DNA of 8,960 nucleotides from Chthoniobacterales bacterium. Lineage in GTDB: Bacteria; Verrucomicrobiota; Verrucomicrobiia; Chthoniobacterales; UBA10450. The stretch is from assembly GCA_013812515.1 (NCBI GenBank), contig JACCTI010000179.1:1-8960 (forward strand), read 5' to 3'. Shown one piece after another: positions 1 to 6,175 of the stretch; the stretch's first letter is position 1, and each line of letters begins with the position of its first letter. Position numbers and translations under genes: made by a program. The notes beneath the pieces are model-generated. The model made no database searches. It saw only the letters and a program-made list of their open reading frames with translations, and was not told the origin of the DNA.

Positions 1-679
1 TTGCGCTGCGCACCGGCACGTCCGTCTCTTCCATGAGCTTCAGCAACGTCGTCTGCACGCCACGTCCGCTTACGTCGCGGCCGCTGAGGTTCGAAGCCGC
101 CGCAATCTTGTCGATTTCGTCGATGTAAATGATCCCAAATTGCGCGAGCTCCACGTCGCCATCGGCTTTCTGCACCAATTCGCGCACGAGGTCTTCCACA
201 TCGCCACCCACGTACCCCGTCTCGCTGAACTTCGTCGCGTCCGCTTTCACGAACGGCACTTTGATCAAATCGGCGATGTGTTTGATAAGGTAGGTCTTCC
301 CGACGCCAGTCGGCCCGACGAGGATGACGTTCTGCTTTGCGTATTCCGTTTCCTCCGCCCGGACGGCGTCTTCCTTCTCGAGGCGGCGGAGGTAATTGAC
401 GTGATTATAATGGTCGCAAACTGCAATCGAGAGCACCTTCTTCGCTTCGTCCTGTTTGATCACGAAACGATCGAGATGCGCCTTGATATCGCGCGGGAGA
501 AAATCGAAACCGAACTCGTCCCGGTCCGCCTTCGGCGGCTTCTCCTCGCCCGTAGCTTCGGCCGTTTCCGGCTGCGTGAAGGTCGAGAAGGAGACTTTGT
601 CCCCGAAGTTCGTTTTCATGAACTCCGAGAGCTTGGATCTTAATTCTTCGGGCGACGGGAATGGCGGGTTTTGATCCAT
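1..679 (-). CDS. ClpX-like AAA+ ATPase, N-terminal part (runs off the left edge)
   Basis: Reading the minus strand from ATG at 679 gives an open frame of 226 codons to the window edge. It holds a Walker A motif GPTGVGKT (residues 122-129), a GYVG pore-loop motif (155-158), a Walker B segment IIYIDEID (183-190) and RDVSGRGVQ (201-209). All of these match the ClpX unfoldase order. ClpX normally forms a hexamer that unfolds substrates and feeds them to ClpP. The usual N-terminal four-Cys zinc-binding domain is absent: the first ~55 residues (MDQNPPFPSPEELRSKLSEF onward) contain no Cys. This may therefore be a ClpX paralogue with a different adaptor or substrate range rather than canonical ClpX. 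No clear Shine-Dalgarno precedes the start. The gene is divergent from the metal cluster and probably unrelated to it. The ATPase family call is firm; the exact paralogue is not. Confidence 0.9.
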   Translation of the reverse strand, partial: MDQNPPFPSPEELRSKLSEFMKTNFGDKVSFSTFTQPETAEATGEEKPPKADRDEFGFDFLPRDIKAHLDRFVIKQDEAKKVLSIAVCDHYNHVNYLRRLEKEDAVRAEETEYAKQNVILVGPTGVGKTYLIKHIADLIKVPFVKADATKFSETGYVGGDVEDLVRELVQKADGDVELAQFGIIYIDEIDKIAAASNLSGRDVSGRGVQTTLLKLMEETDVPVRSA

Positions 680-722
680 GTGATGGGCGAATCTATGCGC
701 TCAAAGCAGCGAGTGCTTGAAA

Positions 723-751
723 ATGTACCGTCGCCGGGACGGCGTGTAAAA
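723..751 (-). promoter_or_regulatory. Candidate sigma70-type promoter of the ClpX-like gene
   Basis: On the minus strand, TTTACA (751-746) and TACATT (728-723) are separated by exactly 17 bases. Both resemble the sigma70 -35 and -10 consensus. The implied transcript start near 716 gives a leader of about 37 nt to the ATG at 679. The spacer holds a small inverted repeat, CCGTC-5 nt-GACGG (729-743 on the plus strand), which could be an operator or simply GC-rich chance. Inferred from sequence only. Confidence 0.4.
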
Positions 752-812
752 TCTCAGCATCCGTCCCCCCAAGCTCCCGGTCATCCCGGAATCGCGTAGA
801 CAGCGAAGACCT

Positions 813-829
813 CCCTATGGCGCCAGGGG
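813..829. repeat. Small inverted repeat around TGGCGCCA
   Basis: TGGCGCCA (818-825) is a perfect 8-base palindrome, flanked by CCCT and GGGG that extend the symmetry with one bulged base. It lies in the 322-base gap between the divergent ClpX-like and CDF-type genes. It could be a protein-binding site or a weak hairpin. No T-tract follows, so it is not a good intrinsic terminator. The rest of this gap shows only the ClpX-side promoter, the CsoR-type operator at 920-936, and no convincing gene. Confidence 0.25.
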
Positions 830-911
830 CTTGTCGCCCACTGAACGGGCGCAACTCGGTCCGACGCCGTTCCGATTTATGAGCAGAGCGCGGGCCTCTT
901 TGAAGAGCCGC

Positions 912-939
912 TTGGCGGAATACCCCTACCGGGTCTGCC
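912..939 (+). promoter_or_regulatory. CsoR-type operator upstream of the CDF-type gene (site at 920-936)
   Basis: ATACCCCTACCGGGTCT (920-936) matches the operator in front of csoR (1699-1715) at 15 of 17 positions, and keeps the ATACCC/GGGT-t dyad with one arm mismatch. The alignment extends into the promoter: TTGGCG (912-917) sits 8 bases before the site, just as TTGACC does at csoR. The matching -10 position (934-939, TCTGCC) is poor, so the core promoter is weak or the real -10 lies elsewhere. CsoR-family repressors bind A/T-TACCC-type dyads and release them on Cu(I) binding. The site supports copper control of the CDF-type gene and a translation start downstream of it. Confidence 0.65.
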
Positions 940-1001
940 GCGTTGCTGACGTAGAAAATATAACGCGTCTATCCCCGCGAGCGGTAAGTGTTTCAGCCAA
1001 C

Positions 1002-1583
1002 ATGCCGGCAACCCTCCGAAAGACGGTGATCACCGTCGCGATTCTGAATCTTGCCTACTTCGGGATCGAGTTCGCCGTCGCGCTTTGGATCGGCTCTGTC
1101 TCGCTCTTCGCTGATAGTGTCGATTTTCTCGAAGATACTTCCCTCAATATTTTGGTCGCTGTCGCGCTGGGCTGGAGTGCAGTTTCGCGCGCTCGCCTTG
1201 GGATGGTCCTTGCAGGAATTCTGCTTATCCCAGGGTTAGCGACGGTTTGGACCGCGTGGCACAAATTCGTGAGTCCGTTGCCCCCCGCGCCCGTGCCGCT
1301 GACTCTCGCAGGCTTGGGCGCTTTGGCGGTCAATCTATCCTGCGCATTCATGCTCGCACGATTCCGCTCCCACAGCGGCAGCCTGACGCGGGCGGCATTT
1401 CTTTCTTCGCGAAATGATTCAGTTGCGAATGTCGCGATCATTCTCGCCGGCCTGGTGACGGCATACACGCTCTCGGGTTGGCCCGATCTGATTATCGGCC
1501 TCGGAATTGCGGTGCTGAACGCAGATGCCGCACGCGAAGTTTGGAGTGCGGCGCGAAAGGAACACACGCTCGCCTCTGATTGA
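1002..1583 (+). CDS. Cation transporter, short CDF-type (six TM, no C-terminal domain)
   Basis: This encodes a 193-residue inner-membrane protein with six predicted hydrophobic helices (about residues 9-28, 34-56, 66-86, 98-119, 137-156, 160-175). It resembles cation diffusion facilitators, which export divalent metals by proton exchange. Helix 2 carries the acidic run D38, D41, E44, D45, and helix 5 carries SRNDSVANV with D139 and N143. These are where CDF metal ligands sit, but the usual His of helix 5 HxxxD is not evident (a Ser is there). The usual ~90-residue cytoplasmic C-terminal domain is missing; the protein ends just after helix 6. I recall a family of short 'cation transporters' with ADSVDFLED and SRND motifs, so this is probably natural length. 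The frame is open back to TTG 831, but I chose ATG 1002: earlier starts would place the CsoR-type operator inside the gene and add a basic, non-TM leader. No good ribosome site is seen. Substrate unknown. Confidence 0.8.
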   Translation: MPATLRKTVITVAILNLAYFGIEFAVALWIGSVSLFADSVDFLEDTSLNILVAVALGWSAVSRARLGMVLAGILLIPGLATVWTAWHKFVSPLPPAPVPLTLAGLGALAVNLSCAFMLARFRSHSGSLTRAAFLSSRNDSVANVAIILAGLVTAYTLSGWPDLIIGLGIAVLNADAAREVWSAARKEHTLASD

Positions 1584-1617
1584 ACAACCCATTGTCCTTC
1601 AAACAGACGACCACAAA

Positions 1618-1649
1618 GTCGTTTCCCCGAACGAGAACGGGGGAAAGAC
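1618..1649 (+). terminator. Imperfect hairpin between the CDF-type gene and csoR
   Basis: CCCCG (1625-1629) pairs with CGGGG (1638-1642) around the loop AACGAGAA. The stem extends through TTT/AAA and GTC/GAC with single-base bulges (1621 and 1643). It sits 34 bases after the CDF-type stop, as a terminator would, but no T-tract follows on the plus strand. It could reduce read-through into csoR or protect a 3' end. Function inferred. Confidence 0.35.
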
Positions 1650-1690
1650 AATGACGAAAAGGTGGCCGATGGGCACAATGGAACCGTCCC

Positions 1691-1718
1691 TTGACCTGAT
1701 ACCCCTACTGGGTATACT
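1691..1718 (+). promoter_or_regulatory. csoR-copA promoter with embedded CsoR operator (1699-1715)
   Basis: TTGACC (1691-1696, -35) and TATACT (1713-1718, -10) are 16 bases apart, a strong sigma70-type pair. Lying across the spacer and the first three bases of the -10 is ATACCCCTACTGGGTAT (1699-1715), a perfect 6-base inverted repeat (ATACCC/GGGTAT) around CTACT. This is the classical form of CsoR/RcnR-family operators. A bound repressor would block RNA polymerase directly, so the operon is expected to be autorepressed and derepressed by Cu(I). Transcription would start near 1725, only about 3 bases before the csoR ATG. Confidence 0.85.
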
Positions 1719-1727
1719 GACCGACCA

Positions 1728-2018
1728 ATGGATTCCGAGAAACGCCAGAAGCTTCAAGCAAGAATCAAGCGCATCGCCGGTCAGATCGGCGGCGTGCAGC
1801 GGATGGTCGAGGAAGACCGCTACTGCGTGGATATCCTGAACCAAATCTCCGCCGTGCGCTCCGCGCTCGATGCGCTCGGAGTCGAACTTCTCCGCAATCA
1901 CCTGGAAGGTTGCGTGATCGGCCACGGCAGCGGCTCGGAACATGCGAAGGCTAAACCGATGAAGCCGCAGGACCTCCTGGATGAGCTGCAAAACGCGCTC
2001 TCGCGCTTCCTCAAATGA
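1728..2018 (+). CDS. csoR: Copper-sensing transcriptional repressor, CsoR family
   Basis: This is a 96-residue all-helical DUF156/CsoR-family protein. The N-terminal RIKRIAGQIGGVQRMVEEDRYC motif is family-typical. The Cu(I)-ligand triad C33, H58 and C62 is present (YCVDIL and NHLEGCV), as in the C-H-C set of copper sensors. Members form dimers or tetramers that bind a TACCC dyad and let go on Cu(I) binding. Such a dyad overlaps its own promoter, and a near copy lies before the CDF-type gene. The C-terminal helix ends in DLLDELQNALSRFLK. Its stop overlaps the copA start by ATGA, so the two are translationally coupled. No Shine-Dalgarno is seen, and the start codon is almost at the predicted transcript 5' end. 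C-H-C favours copper over nickel/cobalt (RcnR) or formaldehyde (FrmR), though the sensed metal is inferred. Confidence 0.93.
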   Translation: MDSEKRQKLQARIKRIAGQIGGVQRMVEEDRYCVDILNQISAVRSALDALGVELLRNHLEGCVIGHGSGSEHAKAKPMKPQDLLDELQNALSRFLK

Positions 2019-4339
2019 AGACCTCCGAAGTCACCTCCGAAGAAACCAGCACGTGCTGTCATGCGGGCGAGCATCATTCCGCCGCTGAGACCGCTAAGGC
2101 CGCAGCCGCCCGCAAACCGGCGAAGAAGTATTTCTGCCCGATGTGCTCCGGTGTTGAAAGCGACCAGCCTGGCGCCTGCCCGAAGTGCGCGATGGCGCTG
2201 GAGCGCACTCCGACATTCCGCGAGCCGGCGAAGACAATCTACACCTGCCCGATGCATCCGGAGATCGAGCAGGATCATCCCGGCAACTGCCCGATTTGCG
2301 GCATGGGGCTGGAGCCTAAGACAATCACGGTGGAGCCGGAAGACGACAGCGAGTTGCGCGACATGACGCGGCGACTTTGGATCGGCGGCGCGCTGACATT
2401 GCCGGTGTTCCTCCTCGCGATGGGGCATCTGCTTCCAAATCCGCCGGACTGGATAATGGGAACGGCCTCGCGTTGGGCGCAGTTCATCCTTGCCACGCCC
2501 GTGGTGATTTGGGCGGGCTGGCCCTTTTTTGTCCGCGCTTGGCATTCGTTGCTCTCGCGTCACTTGAATATGTTTACGCTGATCGCGATTGGCGTTGGCG
2601 CAGCTTTTCTCTTCAGCGCCGTCGCGATGCTCGCACCCGGATTGTTCCCGGAGTCGATGCGGCATCACGGAGGGGTTGGGATTTACTTCGAAGCCGCGGC
2701 CGTCATTGTCGTCCTCGTCCTCCTTGGTCAGGTGCTCGAGTTGCGCGCGCGCAGCCGCACCGGCAGCGCGATCCGCGCCTTGCTCGATCTCGCGCCCAAG
2801 ACTGCTCGTGTTGTCTCGGAAGAGGGCGAACGAGAGATTTCCCTCGCGGACGTGCAATCCGGCGCAAAGCTGCGCGTGCGTCCTGGCGAGAAGGTGCCGG
2901 TGGACGGCGTCATTCTTGAAGGAAGATCCGCGATCGATGAATCGATGATCACTGGCGAATCGATGCCGGTTGAGAAAGGCGAGGGAGAAACGGTCACCGG
3001 CGGCACGATCAACGGCACAGGCAGCTTCATCATGCGCGCAGAGCGCGTCGGAGGCGAAACAATGCTCTCGCGGATCGTGCAGATGGTGGCGGATGCGCAA
3101 CGCAGCCGCGCGCCAATTCAAGGGCTCGCGGATCGCGTCGCCGGCTACTTCGTCCCGGCCGTGCTTGCGATCGCGGCCGTCACGTTCGCGCTCTGGCTCT
3201 GGCTTGGACCTGAGCCACGCCTCGCATACGCCATCGTAAACGCAGTCGCCGTCCTCATCATTGCTTGTCCATGCGCACTTGGTTTGGCCACGCCGATGTC
3301 GATCATGGTCGGCGTCGGCCGCGGCGCCCAGGGGGGTGTATTGGTGAAAAATGCGGAAGCGCTCGAGCGGCTCGAGAAGGTGACAACGCTCGTGGTCGAT
3401 AAAACAGGCACGCTCACGGAAGGCAAACCGCGCCTGCTCGAGACGCGACCCATCGCGGGTGTAAATGAGACTGATCTCCTCGCCTGTGCCGCAGCGGTCG
3501 AACAATCGAGCGAGCATCCGCTCGCAAGCGCAATCGTCGCCGGCGCAAAGGAGCGCAGCCTCACCTTGCCGGTCGCAAAGGATTTCACCTCCACGACGGG
3601 CGGCGGAGTTCGTGCGATCGTCGGCGCGCGCACCGTCCATGTCGGCACGCGGAAGTTCCTCGAAAGCGAACAGGTCGCAGGCGCAGGAGCCCTCATTGCA
3701 GAGGCGCAGTTATTGCAGCGAGAGGGTCAGACGGTGGTCTTCGTCGCGATCGATGGACGGGCGGCTGGACTGCTCGCTGTGGCCGACCCAATAAAATCTT
3801 CCACAAAACAGGCGATCGAGACTTTGCATAAGCGCGGGTTGAAGATCGTCATGCTGACGGGCGACAATCAGTACACCGCCGAAGCAGTTGCGCGGCAAAT
3901 CGGTGTTGATCGCGTGGAGGCCGGCGTCGCGCCTGACGCCAAACACGCGCGCGTCGAAGCATTGCGCTGGAGCGGTGAAGTCGTCGCGATGGCGGGCGAT
4001 GGAATCAACGATGCGCCCGCGCTGGCCGCAGCCGACGTCGGGATCGCAATGGGCACCGGCACCGACGTTGCTATCGAAAGCGCCGGGATCACTTTGCTGA
4101 AAGGCGATCTCCGCGGCATTGGGAAGGCGATCACGTTGAGTCGCGCCGTAATGTCGAACATTCGGCAAAATCTTTTCTTCGCGTTTGTCTACAATGCACT
4201 TGGCATTCCGATTGCGGCCGGGGCGCTCTATCCAGTCTTCGGTCTTTTGCTCAGCCCGATCATTGCCGGAGCGGCGATGAGCCTGAGCTCAGTTTCCGTC
4301 ATCGCGAACGCGCTACGTTTGAGAGCAGTTCCGCTATGA
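2015..4339 (+). CDS. copA: Cu(I)-exporting P1B-type ATPase with two N-terminal Cys-rich metal-binding domains
   Basis: This 774-residue inner-membrane pump uses ATP to export Cu(I) from the cytosol. The N-terminus has TCCH (13-16) and then two short heavy-metal-binding domains in place of HMA domains: CPMC...CPKCAM (41-60) and CPMHPEI...CPICGM (78-97). The core shows the actuator TGES (313-316), the membrane metal motif CPC (418-420), the phosphorylation site DKTGT (462-466, Asp462), the nucleotide-domain HP (501-502), TGDN (615-618) and GDGIND (661-666). Helix 7 has YN (FVYNALG) and helix 8 MSLSS, the signature of the Cu+ (P1B-1) class. All catalytic residues are present, so it looks functional. 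It overlaps csoR by four bases and shares its copper-controlled promoter. Silver may also be a substrate. Confidence 0.95.
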   Translation: MKTSEVTSEETSTCCHAGEHHSAAETAKAAAARKPAKKYFCPMCSGVESDQPGACPKCAMALERTPTFREPAKTIYTCPMHPEIEQDHPGNCPICGMGLEPKTITVEPEDDSELRDMTRRLWIGGALTLPVFLLAMGHLLPNPPDWIMGTASRWAQFILATPVVIWAGWPFFVRAWHSLLSRHLNMFTLIAIGVGAAFLFSAVAMLAPGLFPESMRHHGGVGIYFEAAAVIVVLVLLGQVLELRARSRTGSAIRALLDLAPKTARVVSEEGEREISLADVQSGAKLRVRPGEKVPVDGVILEGRSAIDESMITGESMPVEKGEGETVTGGTINGTGSFIMRAERVGGETMLSRIVQMVADAQRSRAPIQGLADRVAGYFVPAVLAIAAVTFALWLWLGPEPRLAYAIVNAVAVLIIACPCALGLATPMSIMVGVGRGAQGGVLVKNAEALERLEKVTTLVVDKTGTLTEGKPRLLETRPIAGVNETDLLACAAAVEQSSEHPLASAIVAGAKERSLTLPVAKDFTSTTGGGVRAIVGARTVHVGTRKFLESEQVAGAGALIAEAQLLQREGQTVVFVAIDGRAAGLLAVADPIKSSTKQAIETLHKRGLKIVMLTGDNQYTAEAVARQIGVDRVEAGVAPDAKHARVEALRWSGEVVAMAGDGINDAPALAAADVGIAMGTGTDVAIESAGITLLKGDLRGIGKAITLSRAVMSNIRQNLFFAFVYNALGIPIAAGALYPVFGLLLSPIIAGAAMSLSSVSVIANALRLRAVPL

Positions 4340-4353
4340 TGCGCGCTTTTGAT

Positions 4354-4469
4354 GGTAGGAATGGCGCGCTGCGCCGTACGACGAGGCGAGTGGCAAGCTC
4401 ACGAAACTTTTTCTCGCAAACGCTTCCGCAAGTCCTCGCGCGCGGACGCCGCAGGGCGGTGTTCCTATC
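4354..4469. repeat. Intergenic element with imperfect terminal inverted repeats
   Basis: The first 20 bases (4354-4373, starting GGTAGGAA) match the reverse complement of the last 20 (4450-4469, ending TTCCTATC) at 15 of 20 positions, enclosing about 76 bases. The left end also contains its own hairpin, GGCGC-gct-GCGCC (4363-4375). The form suggests a REP/MITE-like dispersed repeat inserted between copA and the next gene. Alternatively it is a structured RNA between operon segments. A second copy is not seen in this window, so repeat status is unproved. There is no credible protein in it: the in-frame ORF upstream of 4523 is basic, low-complexity and without family features. Confidence 0.4.
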
Positions 4470-4522
4470 GGCAGCCTAAGCCGCGGCGCTCTAGATATTG
4501 GTTGAACAGAAGTCATTCATCT

Positions 4523-4966
4523 GTGACTAACTACCTTGTGAACCAGAAGCCGCTCTCGCGCTTTTTCCCTGGCGTAGTGTCGCTCTTCGTGTTGGTCGCC
4601 TGGTTCGTCGCCGCGAATCATTGTGTCGTCGCCGGCCTCTTGCCCACGCCGCATATCGCCAAGTCTGCTCACGGGCATTGCGGCGGACAGGCTGGTCCGC
4701 AGCAGCCGAAGAAGAGCGGCGGATGTGACGAACAGAATTGCTGCAAGTCACTCTCCGTCCCCGCTCCGGTTATAGCGAAGAATCCGGTCGAGTACGATCA
4801 CGTTTCTTTCGTGACGAAGAACTATCTCGAAGCTGCCCCGATTCTCTTCGGGAAACTGCCCGCGGCGCTGTTTGAGTTGGATACCGGACCACCGGACAGC
4901 CGATCCTTCGCAGAATCCGTTCTCCAGCGGAGCCTTCTCGCTCACGCTCCCCCTCGCCTCGCGTAG
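4523..4966 (+). CDS. Membrane-anchored Cys/His-rich small protein, function unknown
   Basis: I do not recognise a named family. From GTG 4523 the product is 147 residues: a short basic start, one hydrophobic helix (about 18-40, either an anchor or an uncleaved signal), then a polar domain expected in the periplasm. Potential metal ligands cluster just after the helix: H33, C34, H44, H50, H52, C53, C68, C73 and C74 (HGHC, GGCDEQNCC). The C-terminal part (from about 78) has few ligands and ends QRSLLAHAPPRLA. The frame is open back to 4349, but that stretch overlaps the inverted-repeat element and looks non-coding. TTG 4502 and GTG 4538 are alternative starts. An AGAAG about 10 bases before 4523 is the only weak ribosome site. 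Placed between copA and an efflux operon, it is plausibly a periplasmic copper-binding or docking protein (inference). Confidence 0.6.
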   Translation: MTNYLVNQKPLSRFFPGVVSLFVLVAWFVAANHCVVAGLLPTPHIAKSAHGHCGGQAGPQQPKKSGGCDEQNCCKSLSVPAPVIAKNPVEYDHVSFVTKNYLEAAPILFGKLPAALFELDTGPPDSRSFAESVLQRSLLAHAPPRLA

Positions 4967-5035
4967 GGACTGTTCCGCCGCCGTTCCTGCGGCACGAAGC
5001 GGTCCCACGCTATTTCCTCGTCGCCTCGCTTTGCC

Positions 5036-5054
5036 CCTGCATCGGAGGCGCAGG
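5036..5054. repeat. Small inverted repeat in the gap before the DUF3347-type gene
   Basis: CCTGC (5036-5040) and GCAGG (5050-5054) flank a 9-base loop. The 168-base gap (4967-5134) shows no CsoR-type operator and no convincing -35/-10 pair. The downstream genes may therefore be transcribed from upstream or from an unrecognised promoter. There is no T-tract, so this is not a clear terminator. Confidence 0.2.
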
Positions 5055-5134
5055 ACAACTTAATCACTCCGGGACGTTCGTGCTCGGGCAATATCGACTT
5101 ACTCAACAACGCTAAAACAGAAAGACACAAAGAA

Positions 5135-5545
5135 ATGGAAACGAATTACCGAAAGCTGGCGGTCCTTGCGCTGATCGCGCTGACCTCGGCGACGACCCCC
5201 CTTCCGCTCAAAGCGGCAGAGCTAAGTGACAACGACAAGCAATTCCTCGCGCAATACGAGAAGGTCCGCGGGGCGCTCGCCGCTGACGATCTGGAAGGCG
5301 CGAAGAAAGCGGCCGCAGCCCTGAATGAAGAAGGCGCGCCGATCGCGAGCAGCGAGAAGATCGCCGCCGCGCGCACCGAATTCGCGAAGCTGAGCGATCA
5401 CGCAATCAAGCTCGCAGCCGGTCAAAACGGTTATTACATCGTGAACTGCCCGATGCTGAAAAAGGATTGGGTCCAGACCTCGACCCAAATCTCCAATCCC
5501 TATGCCGGCAAGGAGATGCTGACCTGCGGCGTGATCAAGAAGTGA
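5135..5545 (+). CDS. Secreted stand-alone DUF3347-type protein (putative periplasmic copper-binding)
   Basis: This is a 136-residue protein with an N-terminal signal peptide (RK, hydrophobic core at about 8-25, likely cleavage near LKA-AE, residues 25-29). A helical middle section follows, then the C-terminal signature YYIVNCPM...ISNPYAGKEMLTCGVIKK. C105, M107, M128 and C131 are potential soft-metal ligands. This CPM...NPY-GK-ML-CG pattern is what I know from DUF3347, a domain often fused to the C-terminus of CusB-type efflux adaptors and implicated in metal binding. Here it is free-standing, in the same cluster as an adaptor whose visible portion does not contain it. The start is fixed by the signal peptide; the upstream sequence is A-rich (AAAGACACAAAGAA) with no strong Shine-Dalgarno. 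The periplasmic metal role is inferred. Confidence 0.8.
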   Translation: METNYRKLAVLALIALTSATTPLPLKAAELSDNDKQFLAQYEKVRGALAADDLEGAKKAAAALNEEGAPIASSEKIAAARTEFAKLSDHAIKLAAGQNGYYIVNCPMLKKDWVQTSTQISNPYAGKEMLTCGVIKK

Positions 5546-5597
5546 GCGGGCTCCTGCAATTAAGTTGCCGCGCAAGTCACTGACCTAACGCGCCACC

Positions 5598-6083
5598 ATG
5601 TTCCAGCACCTCAGCAATCCAGAGTATGTGCACGTCCTGCTCAACCCGTTACCCATCTACGGAGTGGCCATGGGTTTGCTGGCCATGGTGGTCGCGCTCG
5701 TGACACGGGCGCGCGGCGCGCGTCTCACCGCGCTGGCGGTTCTCTTCGTGAGCGCATTCTCCGCCTGGCCGGTCTACCACTACGGCGAACGGGCGATCGC
5801 CCGCGTGCTGCCGCTGGCCGACAGTGACGGCGCCAAATGGCTGGAGGAACATGAACACCGCGGCGAGCGGCTCATCTACCTGTTCTACGCTCTCGCCGCG
5901 CTTGCGGCGACAGCGGCTTTGACGGAGCGATTCGCGCCCCGGGCGGCAATTCCCCTGGCGATCGCGACGGCCGTTCTGGCGACCGGAACGCTGGCCGCGG
6001 GGGAATACATTGCCTCGGCCGGGGGCCGGATTCGCCACCGCGAATTCCGCTACGTTCTGCCGCCGGAGGAGCCGAAGAAATGA
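5598..6083 (+). CDS. Four-TM inner-membrane protein with conserved-looking His, function unknown (DUF2231-like at best)
   Basis: This is a 161-residue protein with four hydrophobic segments at about 13-35, 42-60, 92-108 and 115-138. His residues sit at helix edges: H12 (VHVLLNPLP), H61 (VYHYGERA), H85 and H87 (EEHEHRGER) and H147. The layout of His-x-x-x-NPLP at helix 1 and a His pair before helix 3 recalls DUF2231-type membrane proteins, but I cannot confirm this. Heme or metal binding is possible. It lies 52 bases after the DUF3347-type gene with no terminator between them. Its stop is part of an ATGA with a further in-frame start at 6080. No Shine-Dalgarno precedes ATG 5598. It is likely co-transcribed with the periplasmic copper genes. 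Confidence 0.75.
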   Translation: MFQHLSNPEYVHVLLNPLPIYGVAMGLLAMVVALVTRARGARLTALAVLFVSAFSAWPVYHYGERAIARVLPLADSDGAKWLEEHEHRGERLIYLFYALAALAATAALTERFAPRAAIPLAIATAVLATGTLAAGEYIASAGGRIRHREFRYVLPPEEPKK

Positions 6084-6175
6084 GCGTGCTATTGCGCCCG
6101 TGCGCGGCGCGGTCCCGTTGCGCGGAGCAGCCTCAGATTTTGCCCAACCAAAACCCCAACAAGAAACGACGACGC

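Noticed and set aside
140..643. 167-residue plus-strand frame at the left
   Set aside because: Lies opposite the ClpX-like gene, whose Walker and pore motifs are unmistakable on the minus strand.
831..1001. Upstream extension of the CDF-type gene (TTG 831 or ATG 879 start)
   Set aside because: It would place the CsoR-type operator inside the coding region and add a basic segment with no TM or family character; ATG 1002 begins right before helix 1.
1898..3640. 580-residue open frame on the minus strand
   Set aside because: Fully antisense to copA, which has every P-type ATPase motif. The antisense product is Arg/His-rich low complexity, typical of a GC-rich shadow frame.
4349..4522. Upstream extension of the Cys/His-rich protein
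   Set aside because: It overlaps the inverted-repeat element and encodes a basic low-complexity stretch, and the TM helix starts soon after GTG 4523.
5589..5600. GCCACCATG resembling a eukaryotic Kozak start
   Set aside because: Coincidence in a clearly bacterial operon.
6080..6175. Earlier start of the DUF305 gene at the ATGA overlap
   Set aside because: It would add 32 Arg/Pro-rich residues before a clear signal peptide. Kept only as a possible coupling start. The near direct repeat CCCGTGCGCGG/CCCGTTGCGCGG (6097-6125) here was judged too short to report.
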